Assembly: GCA_037974665.1 (NCBI GenBank) | Contig: CM075773.1 | Location: forward strand, 64,572,763-64,636,762 | Reading direction: 5' to 3' | From: Ehretia macrophylla | Lineage: Eukaryota; Streptophyta; Magnoliopsida; Boraginales; Ehretiaceae | Length of the DNA stretch: 64,000 nt | Part shown: positions 1 to 10,499 of the stretch, piece by piece | How positions within the stretch are numbered: the first letter of the stretch is position 1 | Layout: each line of letters opens with the position of its first letter | The notes under the pieces: generated by a model | Told to the model about the DNA's origin: nothing | Databases searched by the model: none | The model's input: the letters and a program-made list of their open reading frames with translations, nothing else | Program-made: the position numbers and the translations under genes

Positions 1-1081
1 AGCAAGCCTTACTGGCGCTCGAGCGCCCTCAACAGAAAATTATACCAGCTTCCGGAAAGACACGCTGCGTAATCCCATTGGAGCTGCAGAAGCGCGCTCG
101 AGCGCGCCTACTGGGCGCTCGAGTACACCTCTAATTTTCAGGCCTATAAATATCCCCCAACCCTAACAGAAAATATATATAATTTTTATTATTAAATTGT
201 TTTTTAGGTATTAAATTAGGTAGTTTAAATTATGTTTTTATAGATAGTTAGTAGTTGGGAAAAACACGGCGAAGGTAATTCCCGAATTTCCGGGGCAGGG
301 GAAAAGGAAAGAAATCTCGTAGCTGTGCTTAGGAATCCGACCTCGGACCTCGACTTCATTTATGGGGGAGCATATCTATAATCTGTTTTATATTTGAACA
401 TCGTTATAATGCCGTTGTAAATTCGTATTTATGATTATATATTAATGGTCTTTTAATCTACCAGTCTCCATGATCTGGACTGATTTAATTTGATGTTATA
501 TATGACTTGATTTAATTTTAGTTTATTTATCATTTCATTATACTTGTAGTTAATGTTTTGATAGATTTGTCTTCGTGTCATATATTCATGCTATAATTGT
601 GAATCTATAGGTTGTACCATAGATTCCATAAAACTATAGGTTGTACCATAGCTTCTATTTGTGGAATTGTTAATTACTTAGTTAAAATAGATCGGTCACA
701 CTAGGTTACAAGGACAGATTCATATTGCGGATAGAACGACTCCTATAACAGATGTAGTAATCGGAACTTTAATTAGACTAAGGAAATTAACTAGGGTTAA
801 TGCTTGTAGCTTAGTCCCAACATCAAATTAGAGAATCCTATTTTTGTGCCTAGATTAGTTAACTTTTCTTTTCTTTTTTAAAACCACCCAATCTATCCGT
901 TACTTTCCAGCACTCACTTAGACACTTTCACACACACTTCTTCACTGAACTAACTTAGGAGCCTCCCTATGGAATTCAACTCCGCACTCAAGCACACTAC
1001 ACTACACTGATCCATGCACTTGCGGATTATTAAAACTTGGTTATTTTGCGCACATTTTATACGCACACTGAGCAACGATCA
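1..1081 (+). repeat. 5' LTR of Athila-like copy 1 (partial)
   Basis: Matches the 3' LTR from about 4750 onward and ends in CGATCA directly before the primer binding site. It holds GCGCTCGAGCGC-type palindromes at 14-27 and 92-107 and the TATA box CCTATAAATA at 143-152. The first roughly 400 bp lie outside the window. Confidence 0.88.
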
Positions 1082-1087
1082 AGTTTT

Positions 1088-1104
1088 TGGCGCCGTTGTC
1101 GGGG
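1088..1104 (+). other. Primer binding site, tRNA-Asp type
   Basis: TGGCGCCGTTGTCGGGG follows the 5' LTR after a short spacer. It is complementary, with one mismatch, to the 3' end of plant tRNA-Asp(GTC) including CCA. This primer is typical of the Athila/Tat branch of Ty3/gypsy elements. Confidence 0.82.
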
Positions 1105-1213
1105 AGGCACGGTTTAGTTTTTAATAAAGTGTATTGAATTTGTTTAAGTGTTTGTTTAATTCACTTTATTTATTTTATTTAAAATTATTTGGAAAAATTT
1201 GATTGATTAGAAT

Positions 1214-2625
1214 ATGACTTATTTTAATGGTTCATTCGATCAATTGATTTTTAATGAAATAACCCAACTCTCTATCTCAAATACATGTGAAGTTTGTTAT
1301 TAATTTAGGCATACCTTTGTAAACTATCCCCAATATCTCGAGTTTTTACATAGTCATGATTCTACTGCTCAAGGTTATTCTTCGAACCAAAATTTATACT
1401 CTAATGCCTATAACCCGGAGTGGCAAAATCATCAAAATTCATTTTGGGATAAAAATAATGCATCTTTTTTTTCCTCAAATTTTAAAAAATTTATATCTCA
1501 AAACCCTAACTTCAATTCTTCTGAGTTTTGCGAAAGCTTTCAAAGTAATTCTTTCAAACAAAACTTTTGCTATCTTAACTTGGTTGAATTTTCTTCTCTT
1601 GAACCACACTTCAACGACAAGTTCGGCCAAGTTGTCCAACTCGTTGAAACCAACCACCAATCCATAGATAAATTACAAGACCAAATCGGTCAACTAGCCG
1701 AGAGCACAAATGAGTGGGAAAAATTCGAGCACTCTATTCAACCTATCATGAGTTCACAAGACCAATATAGTTTCGTTCATCACGAAACTATTCAAAACCA
1801 GGTTGATAAGGTAGAAGTGTTTAATGGAGATAATCAGGGTAGAGAGTGTAACACTAGGAATGAGGTAGACAACATGTCTGAGGCACACACTCCAGGATAG
1901 CAAAACCAACCATCACTTTAGGGTCACGAAAATTTTTCTCAAAACTCTGAAAGTCAAGTCCCTATACATTTTCAATTTGAATCTTCTGGTGATCCTATTT
2001 TTAATCTTTTCAAACAAAATGATCACCAGGTGATTGGATTGACTCTACTGCTTCTGAATCCAATGACAAGTTTGACCAACTTTCTCAACTTGTCCAATCC
2101 AATGATCACATACTTCAATCTTTAGACCAACTAGTCGAGAATGCACTTACTTGGACTGATGATCAGCAACACATTCAGTCTGTTGAGAACCTCTTTGATG
2201 AGATAACATGTGAACAGACTAATGAAATAAGCAAGATTATTAGGGAGAAATTTGATAGGGACAATGAATTTGAGGAAAAATATAATCAAATGCCTCACTT
2301 AGAAGGACATGATGACCTTAGTAATGTCATGACTCAACCCAACTCTGATTCCTCTTCAAGGAAAATAGGCGTACCCACTTTCATAGAGTTTGTACTCTTT
2401 CAGGACAAGTCTATTAAGTCTACTTTAATTCCTTCCTCCTTCTTGACACCTAAAGAAGAAGTTAATGAGATTGAACGAGTCTCTCTTGTTGAAAGTCATC
2501 TCACTTCTTCATTGAATGAGTCTTCCCCTTTTGTGGAACTCAACATGGGACACATTGTGTTACAAAAAACTATGGCCCATGTTGACATCATCATGAACAT
2601 TCCCACACATATCACATTAGGATGA
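1214..2625 (+). pseudogene. Athila gag C-terminal-like reading frame, copy 1, broken
   Basis: A single ancestral frame now has several stops and frame changes. Its start matches the intact start of copy 2 at 46950. The CCHC knuckle region is damaged (a stop falls inside CEVCY..FRH). It is followed by NAYNPEWQNHQN, which resembles the YNPGWRNHPNF motif of Athila gag, and by QIGQLAEST, which resembles the QIGQLA motif at the end of Athila gag. The last part (2290-2625) is acidic and polar and ends in IPTHITLG; I recognise no family for it. The N-terminal capsid domain of a normal gag is absent. The family assignment is inferred from motif order. Confidence 0.7.
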
Positions 2626-4355
2626 GAATTGTCACATTTTCTAGGTGACTTGGAAAAGACATATTTTGTAAGAATAATGTACCATCATCTGTTGCATGCT
2701 CTTTTTTCATTCAAAATCTGTGCTAAAATGATTATCAGGCAATATGTGCCGAAGAATTTTAAACATAGATGACCCTAACATCTGCGCCTGGCTGAGGGCG
2801 TAAAACTCAGTGCTACTAAGAGGCAACCTAGATTTTTAAAATACTTTCTTTTTATGTGTGTTTGTTTTCTTTTGTTTGCATGATTTTATGATTTTCGTAG
2901 TCCTCTGTATTTATTTTTGCTTGTGTATTTATAGGAGTTTTGTTAAAATCCAGTCACGTACTTGTAGCAACATGTTCATAATTGTTGAAACTAGTGATAA
3001 ATTTTTAAACTGTTTTGTCTACTAATCTTTCATGAGTTTGCAGAATGATACATCTTTTGAAAAATATTAATAGACACATGCTTGTACATTAATATTGAAT
3101 TGCTACACATTAGGTGATCTTTTTCCTTACTACTACATTTCCCTTTATACCTTATTAATATGTGCTGAAGAGTTAGCAAACCATAGGTTTGGGGATGTAG
3201 CATTTGTCTTTGTGTTACTTACATATTGTACTCTCATTTGTTTTATATTGCCATTTGCTTGACTTTTGGTGTGGGGGTACATATTGGATTCCATGATAAA
3301 TTTTTCAAAAATATGTAAGAAACACACAATTTTCATGAGGAAAAGTAATTTGCTACCTTACTTGTTTATAGGAAGATGATGTAGATAATTTGAGAACCTG
3401 TGTTTTTAGTTATGTAATGTGAAAAACTCTGAGGAATGTCTAAAGAAAAATTTGGGTTACTGTATTCATAAGTTAACTTAGCTGTTCTTTTCTTCAATTG
3501 ATGAATATGTAAATTTGAAAAGATTGAAATAGGATTACCCTTTGTTATGAGAACTTCTTGTGATTGAAACCTGAACCCTTATGTCATGTCTGTACATATT
3601 GTTTTGTTACTTTATCATGTCTGTATGTAATGTATGTACACTCTGAAAAAAAAAAGATGTACATACCTTTACTTTTGAAAAGTTTTGGTGTAAATATGTT
3701 GTAAATCTATAAAGCAACACTATACTAAACATTGTAATTTAAGATATGTGTTATAGTGTAAGGTTTCGAGCCTGAATATCTTAGGTGATTAAGGCACGTT
3801 GGGGTCCCTTTAAAACCTGGCAATCTCAGCCAATTGGCTAGGGATTGTTGGCCTTAAAGCTCGCTACATGGGATATTCAGAAAGCAAAAAGAAACTAAGC
3901 ACTAAAAAAGAGATAGTTTTGAGTTGTACTTTTATTTTATGGCAAGTAAAAAGTGTTAAGACATAATCAAGGGTTTGATTATAAATGGGTAAGAGTATCA
4001 AGATCTAATTTGTTTATATATCCTGAAAGATGCGAATTTTTTAACTTAATTTACTTAGTTTTCTTCTGAATACATTATCCGAAGAAATTGATAGATTCAT
4101 TCTGAAAGAGTTGCTATTTTTGAAAACTATTTAAATGTTTCTCTTATTGTTCTTGTCATTAACTTATAAACTTGTTAAGAATGGTGGATTACATTTCTCG
4201 GAATTCATTTTTGAAATTTTGACAAAGGTTGGAATAAATTGAATTCATCTGTTTGTGAATTTGAACTTGCAAAAATCTTGAGGTTTCACTTTTAAAATCA
4301 ATATGTTTTGAAACATTCTTGCTTGAGGACAAACAAAGTTTAGGTTTGGGGATAT
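2626..4355 (+). other. Noncoding 3' internal region of copy 1 with polypurine tract
   Basis: About 1.7 kb without a supported reading frame. It contains the conserved block GCGCCTGGCTGAGGGCGTAA (near 2785), then a GAGGCAACC-type motif, as found near the 3' end of Athila elements. The last bases (4342-4355, AGGTTTGGGGATAT) are the probable plus-strand primer, directly before the 3' LTR. The same layout occurs in copies 2 and 3. Confidence 0.7.
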
Positions 4356-5911
4356 TGATGTGACTGTATTTGTAGCACTCAAACCACTGTATTTGTACTA
4401 CATTTGCATCTTAACTTGTGAAATAAATGCAACACTTAATGCACTTTTGCTGCAATGTAGGTTGATCCTTAAAAGTGAAGAAGCCGGTCTCAAAACGACA
4501 AAATACGAGTTAAAGAGTTGTGCAATGACAAAGATTCGAGAATTGGTGGATGAATCAAGCCCATAGATGAAGAATTTGGCTAGACCAAGTGCGAAAACAG
4601 ACTCAAAATGATGAAAATAACCTGGAAAAAAGCCTTGTTCAAATGTCCGGTCAAAGTCAAAATTGACTGCAGAAGGGCGTGCTCGAGGGCGCTTGAGCGC
4701 TTCTCAAGAATCTTCCACCATCTTCCGGAGCTTCCACGTGGCACAAATCCAGCGGAGCAGCAGAAAGGCGCTCGAGCGCCCTCAACAGAAAATTCCACCA
4801 GCTTCCGAAAAGACACGCGGCGTAATCCTATTGGAGTTGCAGAAGCGTGCTCTAGCGTGCCTCTGATTTTCAGGCCTATAAATACCCCCCAACCCCAATG
4901 GAAACTATATATAATTTTTATTATTAGATAGTTTTAAATTGTTTTTTAGGTATTAAATTAGGTAGTTTAAATTATGTTTTTGTAGATAGTTAGTAGTTGG
5001 AAAAAATACGGCGGAGGTAATGCCCGAATTTTTAGAGCAGAGGAAAAGGAAAGAAATCTCATAGCTGTGCTCGGGAATCCGACCTCGGACCTCGACTTCA
5101 TTTATGGGGGAGCATCTCTTTAATCTGTTTTATATTTGAACATCGTTATAATGCCCGTATAAATTCGTGTTCATAATTATATATTAATGGTCTTTTAATC
5201 TACCTGTCTCCATAATCTGGACTGATTTAATTTGGTGTTATATATGACTTGATTTAATTTCAGTTTATTTATCATTTCATTATACTTGTAGTTAATGTTT
5301 TGATAGATTTGCCTTCGTGTCATATATCCATGCTATAATTGTGAATCTATAGGTTGTACCATAAATTCCATGAGACTATTGGTTGTACCATAGTTTCTAC
5401 TTGTGGAATTGTTAATTACTTAGTTAAAATAGACCGGTCACACTAGGTTACAAGGACAGATCCATACTGCAAATGGAACGACACCTATAACAGATGTAGT
5501 AATCGAGACTTTAATTAGACTAAGGAAATTAACTAGGGTTAATGCTTGTAACTTAGCCCCAATATCGAAATAGAGAATCCTATTTTCGAGCCTAGATTAG
5601 TTGCCTTAGTATTAATCCAAGCTTTAAAAAACCTCCTCATATTTACACTCCCAACTCTAACTCTAGATTAGTTAACTTTTCTTTTCTTTTTTAAAATCTT
5701 TTCTTTTTTAAAACCACTCAATCTATATGTTACTTTCCAGCACTCACTTAGACACTTTCACACACACTTCTTCACTAAACTAATTTAAGAGCCTTCCTAT
5801 GGAATTCGACGCCGCACTCAAGCACACTACACTACACTGATCCGTGCACTTGTGGGTTATTAAAACTTGGTTATTTTGCGCATATTTTATACGCACACCG
5901 AGCAACGATCA
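4356..5911 (+). repeat. 3' LTR of Athila-like copy 1
   Basis: 1556 bp starting TGATGTGACTG and ending CGATCA (TG..CA). It has palindromic GCGCTCGAGCGC sites around 4675-4780, TATA box CCTATAAATA at 4875-4884, and repeated GGTTGTACCATA motifs near 5350-5395. The end falls 17 bp before the ATG of the B3-like gene at 5929. Confidence 0.88.
4670..4884 (+). promoter_or_regulatory. LTR promoter: GCGCTCGAGCGC palindromes plus TATA box
   Basis: Several near-copies of the CG-rich palindrome GCGCTCGAGCGC lie within 200 bp upstream of CCTATAAATA (4875-4884). The same arrangement occurs in every LTR of this family: near 42210 and 50811 on the plus strand and 58694 on the minus strand, with degraded palindromes near 63192. 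That it is a promoter is inferred from the TATA box and its place in the LTR. Confidence 0.6.
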
Positions 5912-5928
5912 ATAGTCTACACAGGTTT

Positions 5929-6908
5929 ATGGATCCACCAGCATTTTTTAGGTGTATTATAGAACATAACAAGCATTATCTTGTAAGTTTTCTTGATTTT
6001 TATCTCATATCAATTATAATTAGTTCTATAAAACTTGGATTTTCTTTTTGTTTGCTAAACTGAAGTTGCATGTTGTAGAGTATGCCGATACATTTTTTTT
6101 TTTTTAAATGTTGTGACTACTTGATGCCAACATATATGTTGGAGTGTAACGGTAGGTCACGGATGGTGATGTTAATGAATATAGATAACTGTTACTACTT
6201 TACGGAAGGTTGGTTAGACTTTGTGCGTGCTATGTCTCTTAAAACTGGTGAGTTTCTTGTGTTTACATTGAAAGGTCCGAGAACTTTTAGAGTTGAGATC
6301 TTCGCAACCAGTGCCTGTGAAAGATGTATTAATGGTAAGTGTTATAACAATTAGTTGTATATTTTGTATCGACCATTAATTTTCATTTATTACTAATCAA
6401 AATTGTGCTAATTAATTTTTTTATTGATGAATGTATAGTTGAGCCCATTCAAATTGAAAGTGATGAGAGTGAGGATGTGGATAAAGAGATTGAGGTGGAT
6501 GATGAGGAAACTGAAGAGATCGTTGCTGAGCATGAAGCACCGGAGCATTATCACCTCACTTGGTAATTCTTCTTTTTCTTGCTCATAAAAGTTATCTAAA
6601 CAAATCCTGAAACATGATTACATGCTAATTTTATATTTTGATGTTGTAGCTGTTTGCAAAGGCCTTTGCTTAAGGGAATAGAATATATGACGTTGGTGAG
6701 ATGATAGTGGTAGATTGCCATGAGACTGAATACTCTCTTGGCATTGGTAGATGACAGGCTCGTACCTATTTCGTTGCATCAGTTGGTCTGCCTTACGCAA
6801 TGTGCATGACATTAAAGTAGGAGACAAGGTCGTATTTGAACAAATAGATGGATGTAAATTTAGTTTGCGGGTAATTAGGATGGATGGTAACAGTGGTGGA
6901 AGAAGATA
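5929..6908 (+). pseudogene. B3-domain (REM-like) transcription factor gene, probably broken in the second domain
   Basis: Exon 1 (5929-5982) encodes MDPPAFFRCIIEHNKHYL, like the start of a B3 domain, and ends at a strong GTAAGT donor. Exon 2 (6079-6334) carries the rest: WLDFVRAMSLKTGEFLVF then FRVEIF, the usual REM-type B3 core. Exon 3 (6439-6562) is highly acidic (ESDESEDVDKEIEVDDEE). All three join in frame. A second B3-like core follows (WSALRNVHDIKVGDKVVF, then FSLRVIRMDG, near 6775-6890), but reaching it needs more than one frame change and in-frame stops intervene after 6655. REM proteins are plant nuclear DNA-binding factors, often expressed in meristems. An LTR ends 17 bp upstream of the ATG, so the native promoter or an upstream exon is missing here. 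A shortened one-domain protein is the alternative. Confidence 0.65.
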
Positions 6909-6973
6909 ATATGACTTTTTTATTTTATTTTATTCTTTTATTCGATAAATTATGTCTTTTTTTGTGATAAACT

Positions 6974-7095
6974 TTGCAACTTTGGAATTTTAGAGTTTAT
7001 AATCATCATTGGTTGTCTGATACTGATGGGATTATTCATTGTTGGTTTTTGATTATAATTATTCATTGTTGGTTTTTTATTATAATTATTCATTA
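6974..7095. repeat. Short A/T-rich tandem repeat
   Basis: Three imperfect copies of a roughly 28-bp unit (ATTATTCATTGTTGGTTTTT and variants) lie between 7029 and 7105. No coding evidence on either strand. Confidence 0.5.
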
Positions 7096-7250
7096 TCAAT
7101 TTTTGATTAATTTTTTGCATTCCGAAAATATTATAGTTGAAACAGCATTCAAGAAAAGCAACTTTGGGGCATTTTTGAAAAATCAGCAAAGTCAAACTTT
7201 GACCATTAAAGTTAACTGACGGGAGGGACTAGTTTTTAAATGTTTTGAAA

Positions 7251-7330
7251 AGTTGAGAGACTAGTTGAAATTTTTTGTTAAACCTGAGCGAGTTGAGACA
7301 CTAGTTGAAATTTTTTGTTAAACCTGAGCG
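7251..7330. repeat. Tandem duplication, 2 x 40 bp
   Basis: Two adjacent 40-bp units starting AGTTGAGA at 7251 and 7291 differ at one base. No gene is seen in the surrounding 6909-7702. Confidence 0.85.
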
Positions 7331-7702
7331 ACTTAGAAAGTTTTTTACTCTTTGCTTATATAAATATCTTGCTTTAGTGGTACCCATTTGTTTGCCTGTG
7401 TTAGAGCTAAAGCAATTATACCCCCTAAGGCAACGTACAAAGCTAAGATTGGACCAACAATATTTAGACTTTAGCTATAAAATTGTACGACTTAACCTTT
7501 AAGAATCTAAGTGGTACTTTAAGAATCTAAGAGGATTCCTATTATGGAAAATTAATTGGAGCCAAAATAAACTATGCAAACTCGAAGTATACTTCTTTCA
7601 CAACCTTCGATGCTTTTGTCTTGTGACGAAGCCACTAGAATCTGTCAAATAATTGGATAAAAATAGTCTTCTTAACGTTACAATTTATAAAGTTTGAACT
7701 AT

Positions 7703-7975
7703 TATTGAAAATAATAAATAACATAATAATTTTATTTTTAACAACTTAAATTTTTAATTGAGATATTTATTTAACATAGTATTAAAGTTTAAGTAGCAAA
7801 AAGTCCTGGTTCAAAACTCACCGTCACCTATTTTTAAAAAAAAATTAAAACTGTTCAAGTGTAAAGTTCAAAAATTAATTATGTCTGTACTTGCAGAAGC
7901 ATCTTGAAAATAATAAATAACATAATAAACTCTTTTCTAATAATTTAAACTTTTAGATGAGATGATCATTTAACA
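7703..7975 (+). mobile_element. Miniature LTR retrotransposon (TRIM/SMART-like), copy A
   Basis: 273 bp: 74-bp direct terminal repeats at 7703-7776 and 7902-7975 flank about 125 bp of interior. A degraded PBS-like sequence follows the left repeat (intact as TGGTATCA in copy B at 16605). The flanks are the perfect 5-bp duplication ACTAT at 7698-7702 and 7976-7980. There is no coding capacity. The size and structure fit the small-LTR (SMART/TRIM) class known in plants. Confidence 0.82.
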
Positions 7976-8151
7976 ACTATAATGGAAGAAGAATCTTAGA
8001 TTATATGAAAAGTATTATTGAGAACATGTATGTGGTTTCTTCTTATACAAATGTATTTGAACGTAATGGACCGCTTATTTATTAGCCACAAAAAAAAAAT
8101 CAAATAATTCAAATTAGTCGAAATATATAAGCAAATTGAACTATCACTTCT

Positions 8152-8290
8152 TTTCTTTTCTTTTTTTGGTGAAAATACACTTAATATTAAGTGAAACTGA
8201 ATACATGAAATGTTTCTGACAAATTCCAACACTAGGCAAGTTATGGGCTACGATGAGCAACAAATCACAAGGTGTATCAAGAAGTGGAAC
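8152..8290 (-). mobile_element. Possible LINE 3' tail fragment
   Basis: Read on the minus strand, the segment ends in TATTTTCACCAAAAAAAG, resembling the A-rich 3' ends of plant LINEs. No domain is seen. The rest of 7976-8650 is AT-rich with no supported gene. Confidence 0.3.
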
Positions 8291-8654
8291 ACCCATATAT
8301 TGATTTAATTAAGGTGCGTTATTTAAACTTTCTTTTCTCTTTTTAAAGTAGGCTATAGTAAATAGTTGAGTAATTCAACTTTTTCCATATTAAACAAAAT
8401 AATTACTATGATTGAATATGACATATTTCAAGCAAGTTGGGTTTACTTGTTCGTGTTAAATTTGATTGTCGCATTATTATTGATTAGTTAATTTAAATTT
8501 GATACATTGTATTACCAGAAAATCTTTCTCCATGATCAAATGAAATATGCTTTTTTCAAATGGGATTTAGATCACTCGATAATATATAATGTTATAAATA
8601 ATATTTAATAATTATATATTATTTAAATTAATTAACTCATAATTAAACTTGTGT

Positions 8655-9013
8655 TATTTTTTTTATTTTTTTTGGTCAAACAAGAAATCATATCATAAAA
8701 AACACACAGATTAACCAATTTCAGTGGGGTGGATATCGTGCGAAAGGAGATACAACAATTGCGGGTGAATACATGAACTCCAATTAACAGACAATTCTTC
8801 CTTACGCTTACATTTTGTAATCCAGTCGCAAGGTTGGTTGGCCGTTCTTCTAATGTATTAAAAACTCACCCTCGAGTCTTCAGCAACAATCTTCTTGATG
8901 TCCTCCACAATGACAGACGCTTTCCAACAAAGAACAGTCACCTGAGCACTGATTGCTTTAAAAATGTCCTGTGCCTCGCTTTCAATAATGATGCAAGAGA
9001 TGTGCATACTTGC
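8655..9013 (-). pseudogene. LINE 3' fragment with RNase H-like domain remnant
   Basis: The minus-strand frame reads IIIESEAQDIFKAIS, then SVIVEDIKKIVAEDSRVSF, a stop, YIRRTANQPCDWI and a tail LSVNWSSCIHPQLLYLLSHD (CDS remnant 8711-9013). This follows the plant RNase H type 1 (RVT_3) pattern of VIIESD..., I.DI..L, F..V.R..N..AD.LA and a C-terminal P..L.. tail. One in-frame stop interrupts it. An A-rich run (minus-strand sense, about 8655-8690) follows the stop, as at a LINE 3' end. RNase H would have removed the RNA template during reverse transcription. Confidence 0.62.
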
Positions 9014-9021
9014 ATTAGACT

Positions 9022-9239
9022 CACGTGACGTTACGTCACGTGCTCCTTTTATATCGTAAGCTGGAAAAAGAGAAAATGAACCCACTTGACGGGAGGAAGA
9101 ATCAATGAAAAGGTGAAACCTACTCAAGCACTTGACACGTGGCATTGACCACCGTCAGTTATGGCTTTTGACAGAAGCAAAAACCACCCTCACATGCTTC
9201 GCTGACACACACTCCACCTCTGTCACGTGATGCTCGGAC
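9022..9239. promoter_or_regulatory. G-box cluster with a 21-bp near-palindrome
   Basis: Four CACGTG hexamers lie at 9022, 9037, 9136 and 9234. The first two belong to one near-perfect palindrome (9022-9042) with two further ACGT cores between them. G-boxes are bound by plant bZIP and bHLH factors. I could not identify a gene starting nearby on either strand. Confidence 0.5.
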
Positions 9240-10249
9240 CCTACACATGGTTAAATTAATGAGGAGAAAAAAAAAAAGAAAAGAAAAAAAGTGAAAAAAA
9301 AAAGATAAAGCAACCAGAAAATAGCATGCAAAACCTCGTAGCCAAGCAATCTTTGCTGCATTTTTCTTTTTAACTATTTTCCTTTTCAATTAAGTATACA
9401 AATACCAAAAAAATTATTGAACATTGCTATAATTTTCTCCAATGAGAACCAATAATTTTCCTTTTGTATAAAAAGAAATACTCTCGAGAAATTTTTTAAA
9501 TTCACACCAAAGTCTCGGTTCCAAAATATAGAACTCTACCAGCAAGAGATATGATCAAGATCAGTTCAACTCAAGATTTTTGGGACTGGCCTGAAAGAGA
9601 ATATTCTTAGATAATTTGAACTTAAAATGTGAATAATTAGTCCCCCTCTTACGCTTTAAACATTCTATCACTAAACAAATCTTAGGGTTAACTTTAACCA
9701 ATGCTTGTATGAGAATCTTATGATAAAGTTGATTGAGATTTTCATAGTACATCAAGTTAAATTATGCAGGTAGGCATCCATTTTAATCTAGTATAAAAAC
9801 GATTTCTTCTGAATAGTTATGTTTAAAGAATGAAATTGTCTTTTCAATATTTCGAATATGAAGTGCTATGTATAACAACTATAGTTAAGATGACATTATA
9901 TTAACACAAAAGGACATGTGTTACCTTGAATAGTATAGTACATTAAGCATGTAAATTAAAGGGTAAGTTATATGTATAGTACTTTAACTATAATGTGGAG
10001 AATAAATTAGTTCTCGATAATTTTTCACAATGAATCTTTTGATCCCCGGATATATAATAATATGATGAACTTAGTTTTCACCCCAAATTTTGTCCAATAT
10101 GTAACAATTTTGGCATGAGAAGAGCACATCCCAACAATAATTCTATTGAGATTTCATTTAAAAACAATTGATTTTCCTTTTTTCACCTAATTTTGTGACA
10201 TAAACTAACAACACTACACTATTATAAATTTAGGGACCAAAAGCGTTTA
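9240..10249. other. Intergenic, no supported feature
   Basis: AT-rich sequence with A-runs near 9265-9310. No domain-bearing reading frame and no clear terminal repeats were seen. Confidence 0.6.
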
Positions 10250-10499
10250 CTACATCCATTTCATATTAAATGTTCATTTTGACTTTTTATTTTCAATCGA
10301 AATAGTAATTTTCTGAAACATATTTAATCTATATATTTTTTTTTTTGAAATTGTTATGATACAATAATAAAGTCATTGATAATTCTATCATATAGAAAAG
10401 TATGTAGTCTTATCATTTTGATCAAATTAAACTTAAAATACAGTTTGAAATATTTGTTTGATTAGAAAAAATTAAAATTGACATTAATGTGGAATGAAG
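10250..10499. mobile_element. Stowaway-like MITE
   Basis: 250 bp bounded by TA on both sides (10248-10249 and 10500-10501). The left end CTACATCCATTTCATATTAA and the reverse complement of the right end (CTTCATTCCACATTAATG) are imperfect inverted repeats of the Tc1/mariner-derived Stowaway type. No coding capacity. Confidence 0.6.

Larger units (their letters stand above)
1..5911 (+). mobile_element. Athila-like Ty3/gypsy non-autonomous LTR element, copy 1 (5' end outside window)
   Basis: Order seen: 3' part of the 5' LTR (1-1081), tRNA-Asp type primer binding site (1088-1104), a decayed gag-derived reading frame (1214-2625), a noncoding stretch, a purine-rich tract (4342-4355) and the complete 3' LTR (4356-5911). 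The two LTRs align closely, for example around the CCTATAAATA box at 143 and 4875. No protease, reverse transcriptase, RNase H or integrase reading frame lies between the LTRs, so the element could not have moved without proteins from another element. The left target-site duplication is outside the window; the right flank begins ATAGT. Confidence 0.88.

Noticed and set aside
7701..7980. Possible CRISPR-like or tandem repeat because of two similar 74-bp blocks
   Set aside because: Only two blocks, separated by a PBS-like to purine-tract interior and flanked by a 5-bp duplication, fit a miniature LTR element in a plant genome.
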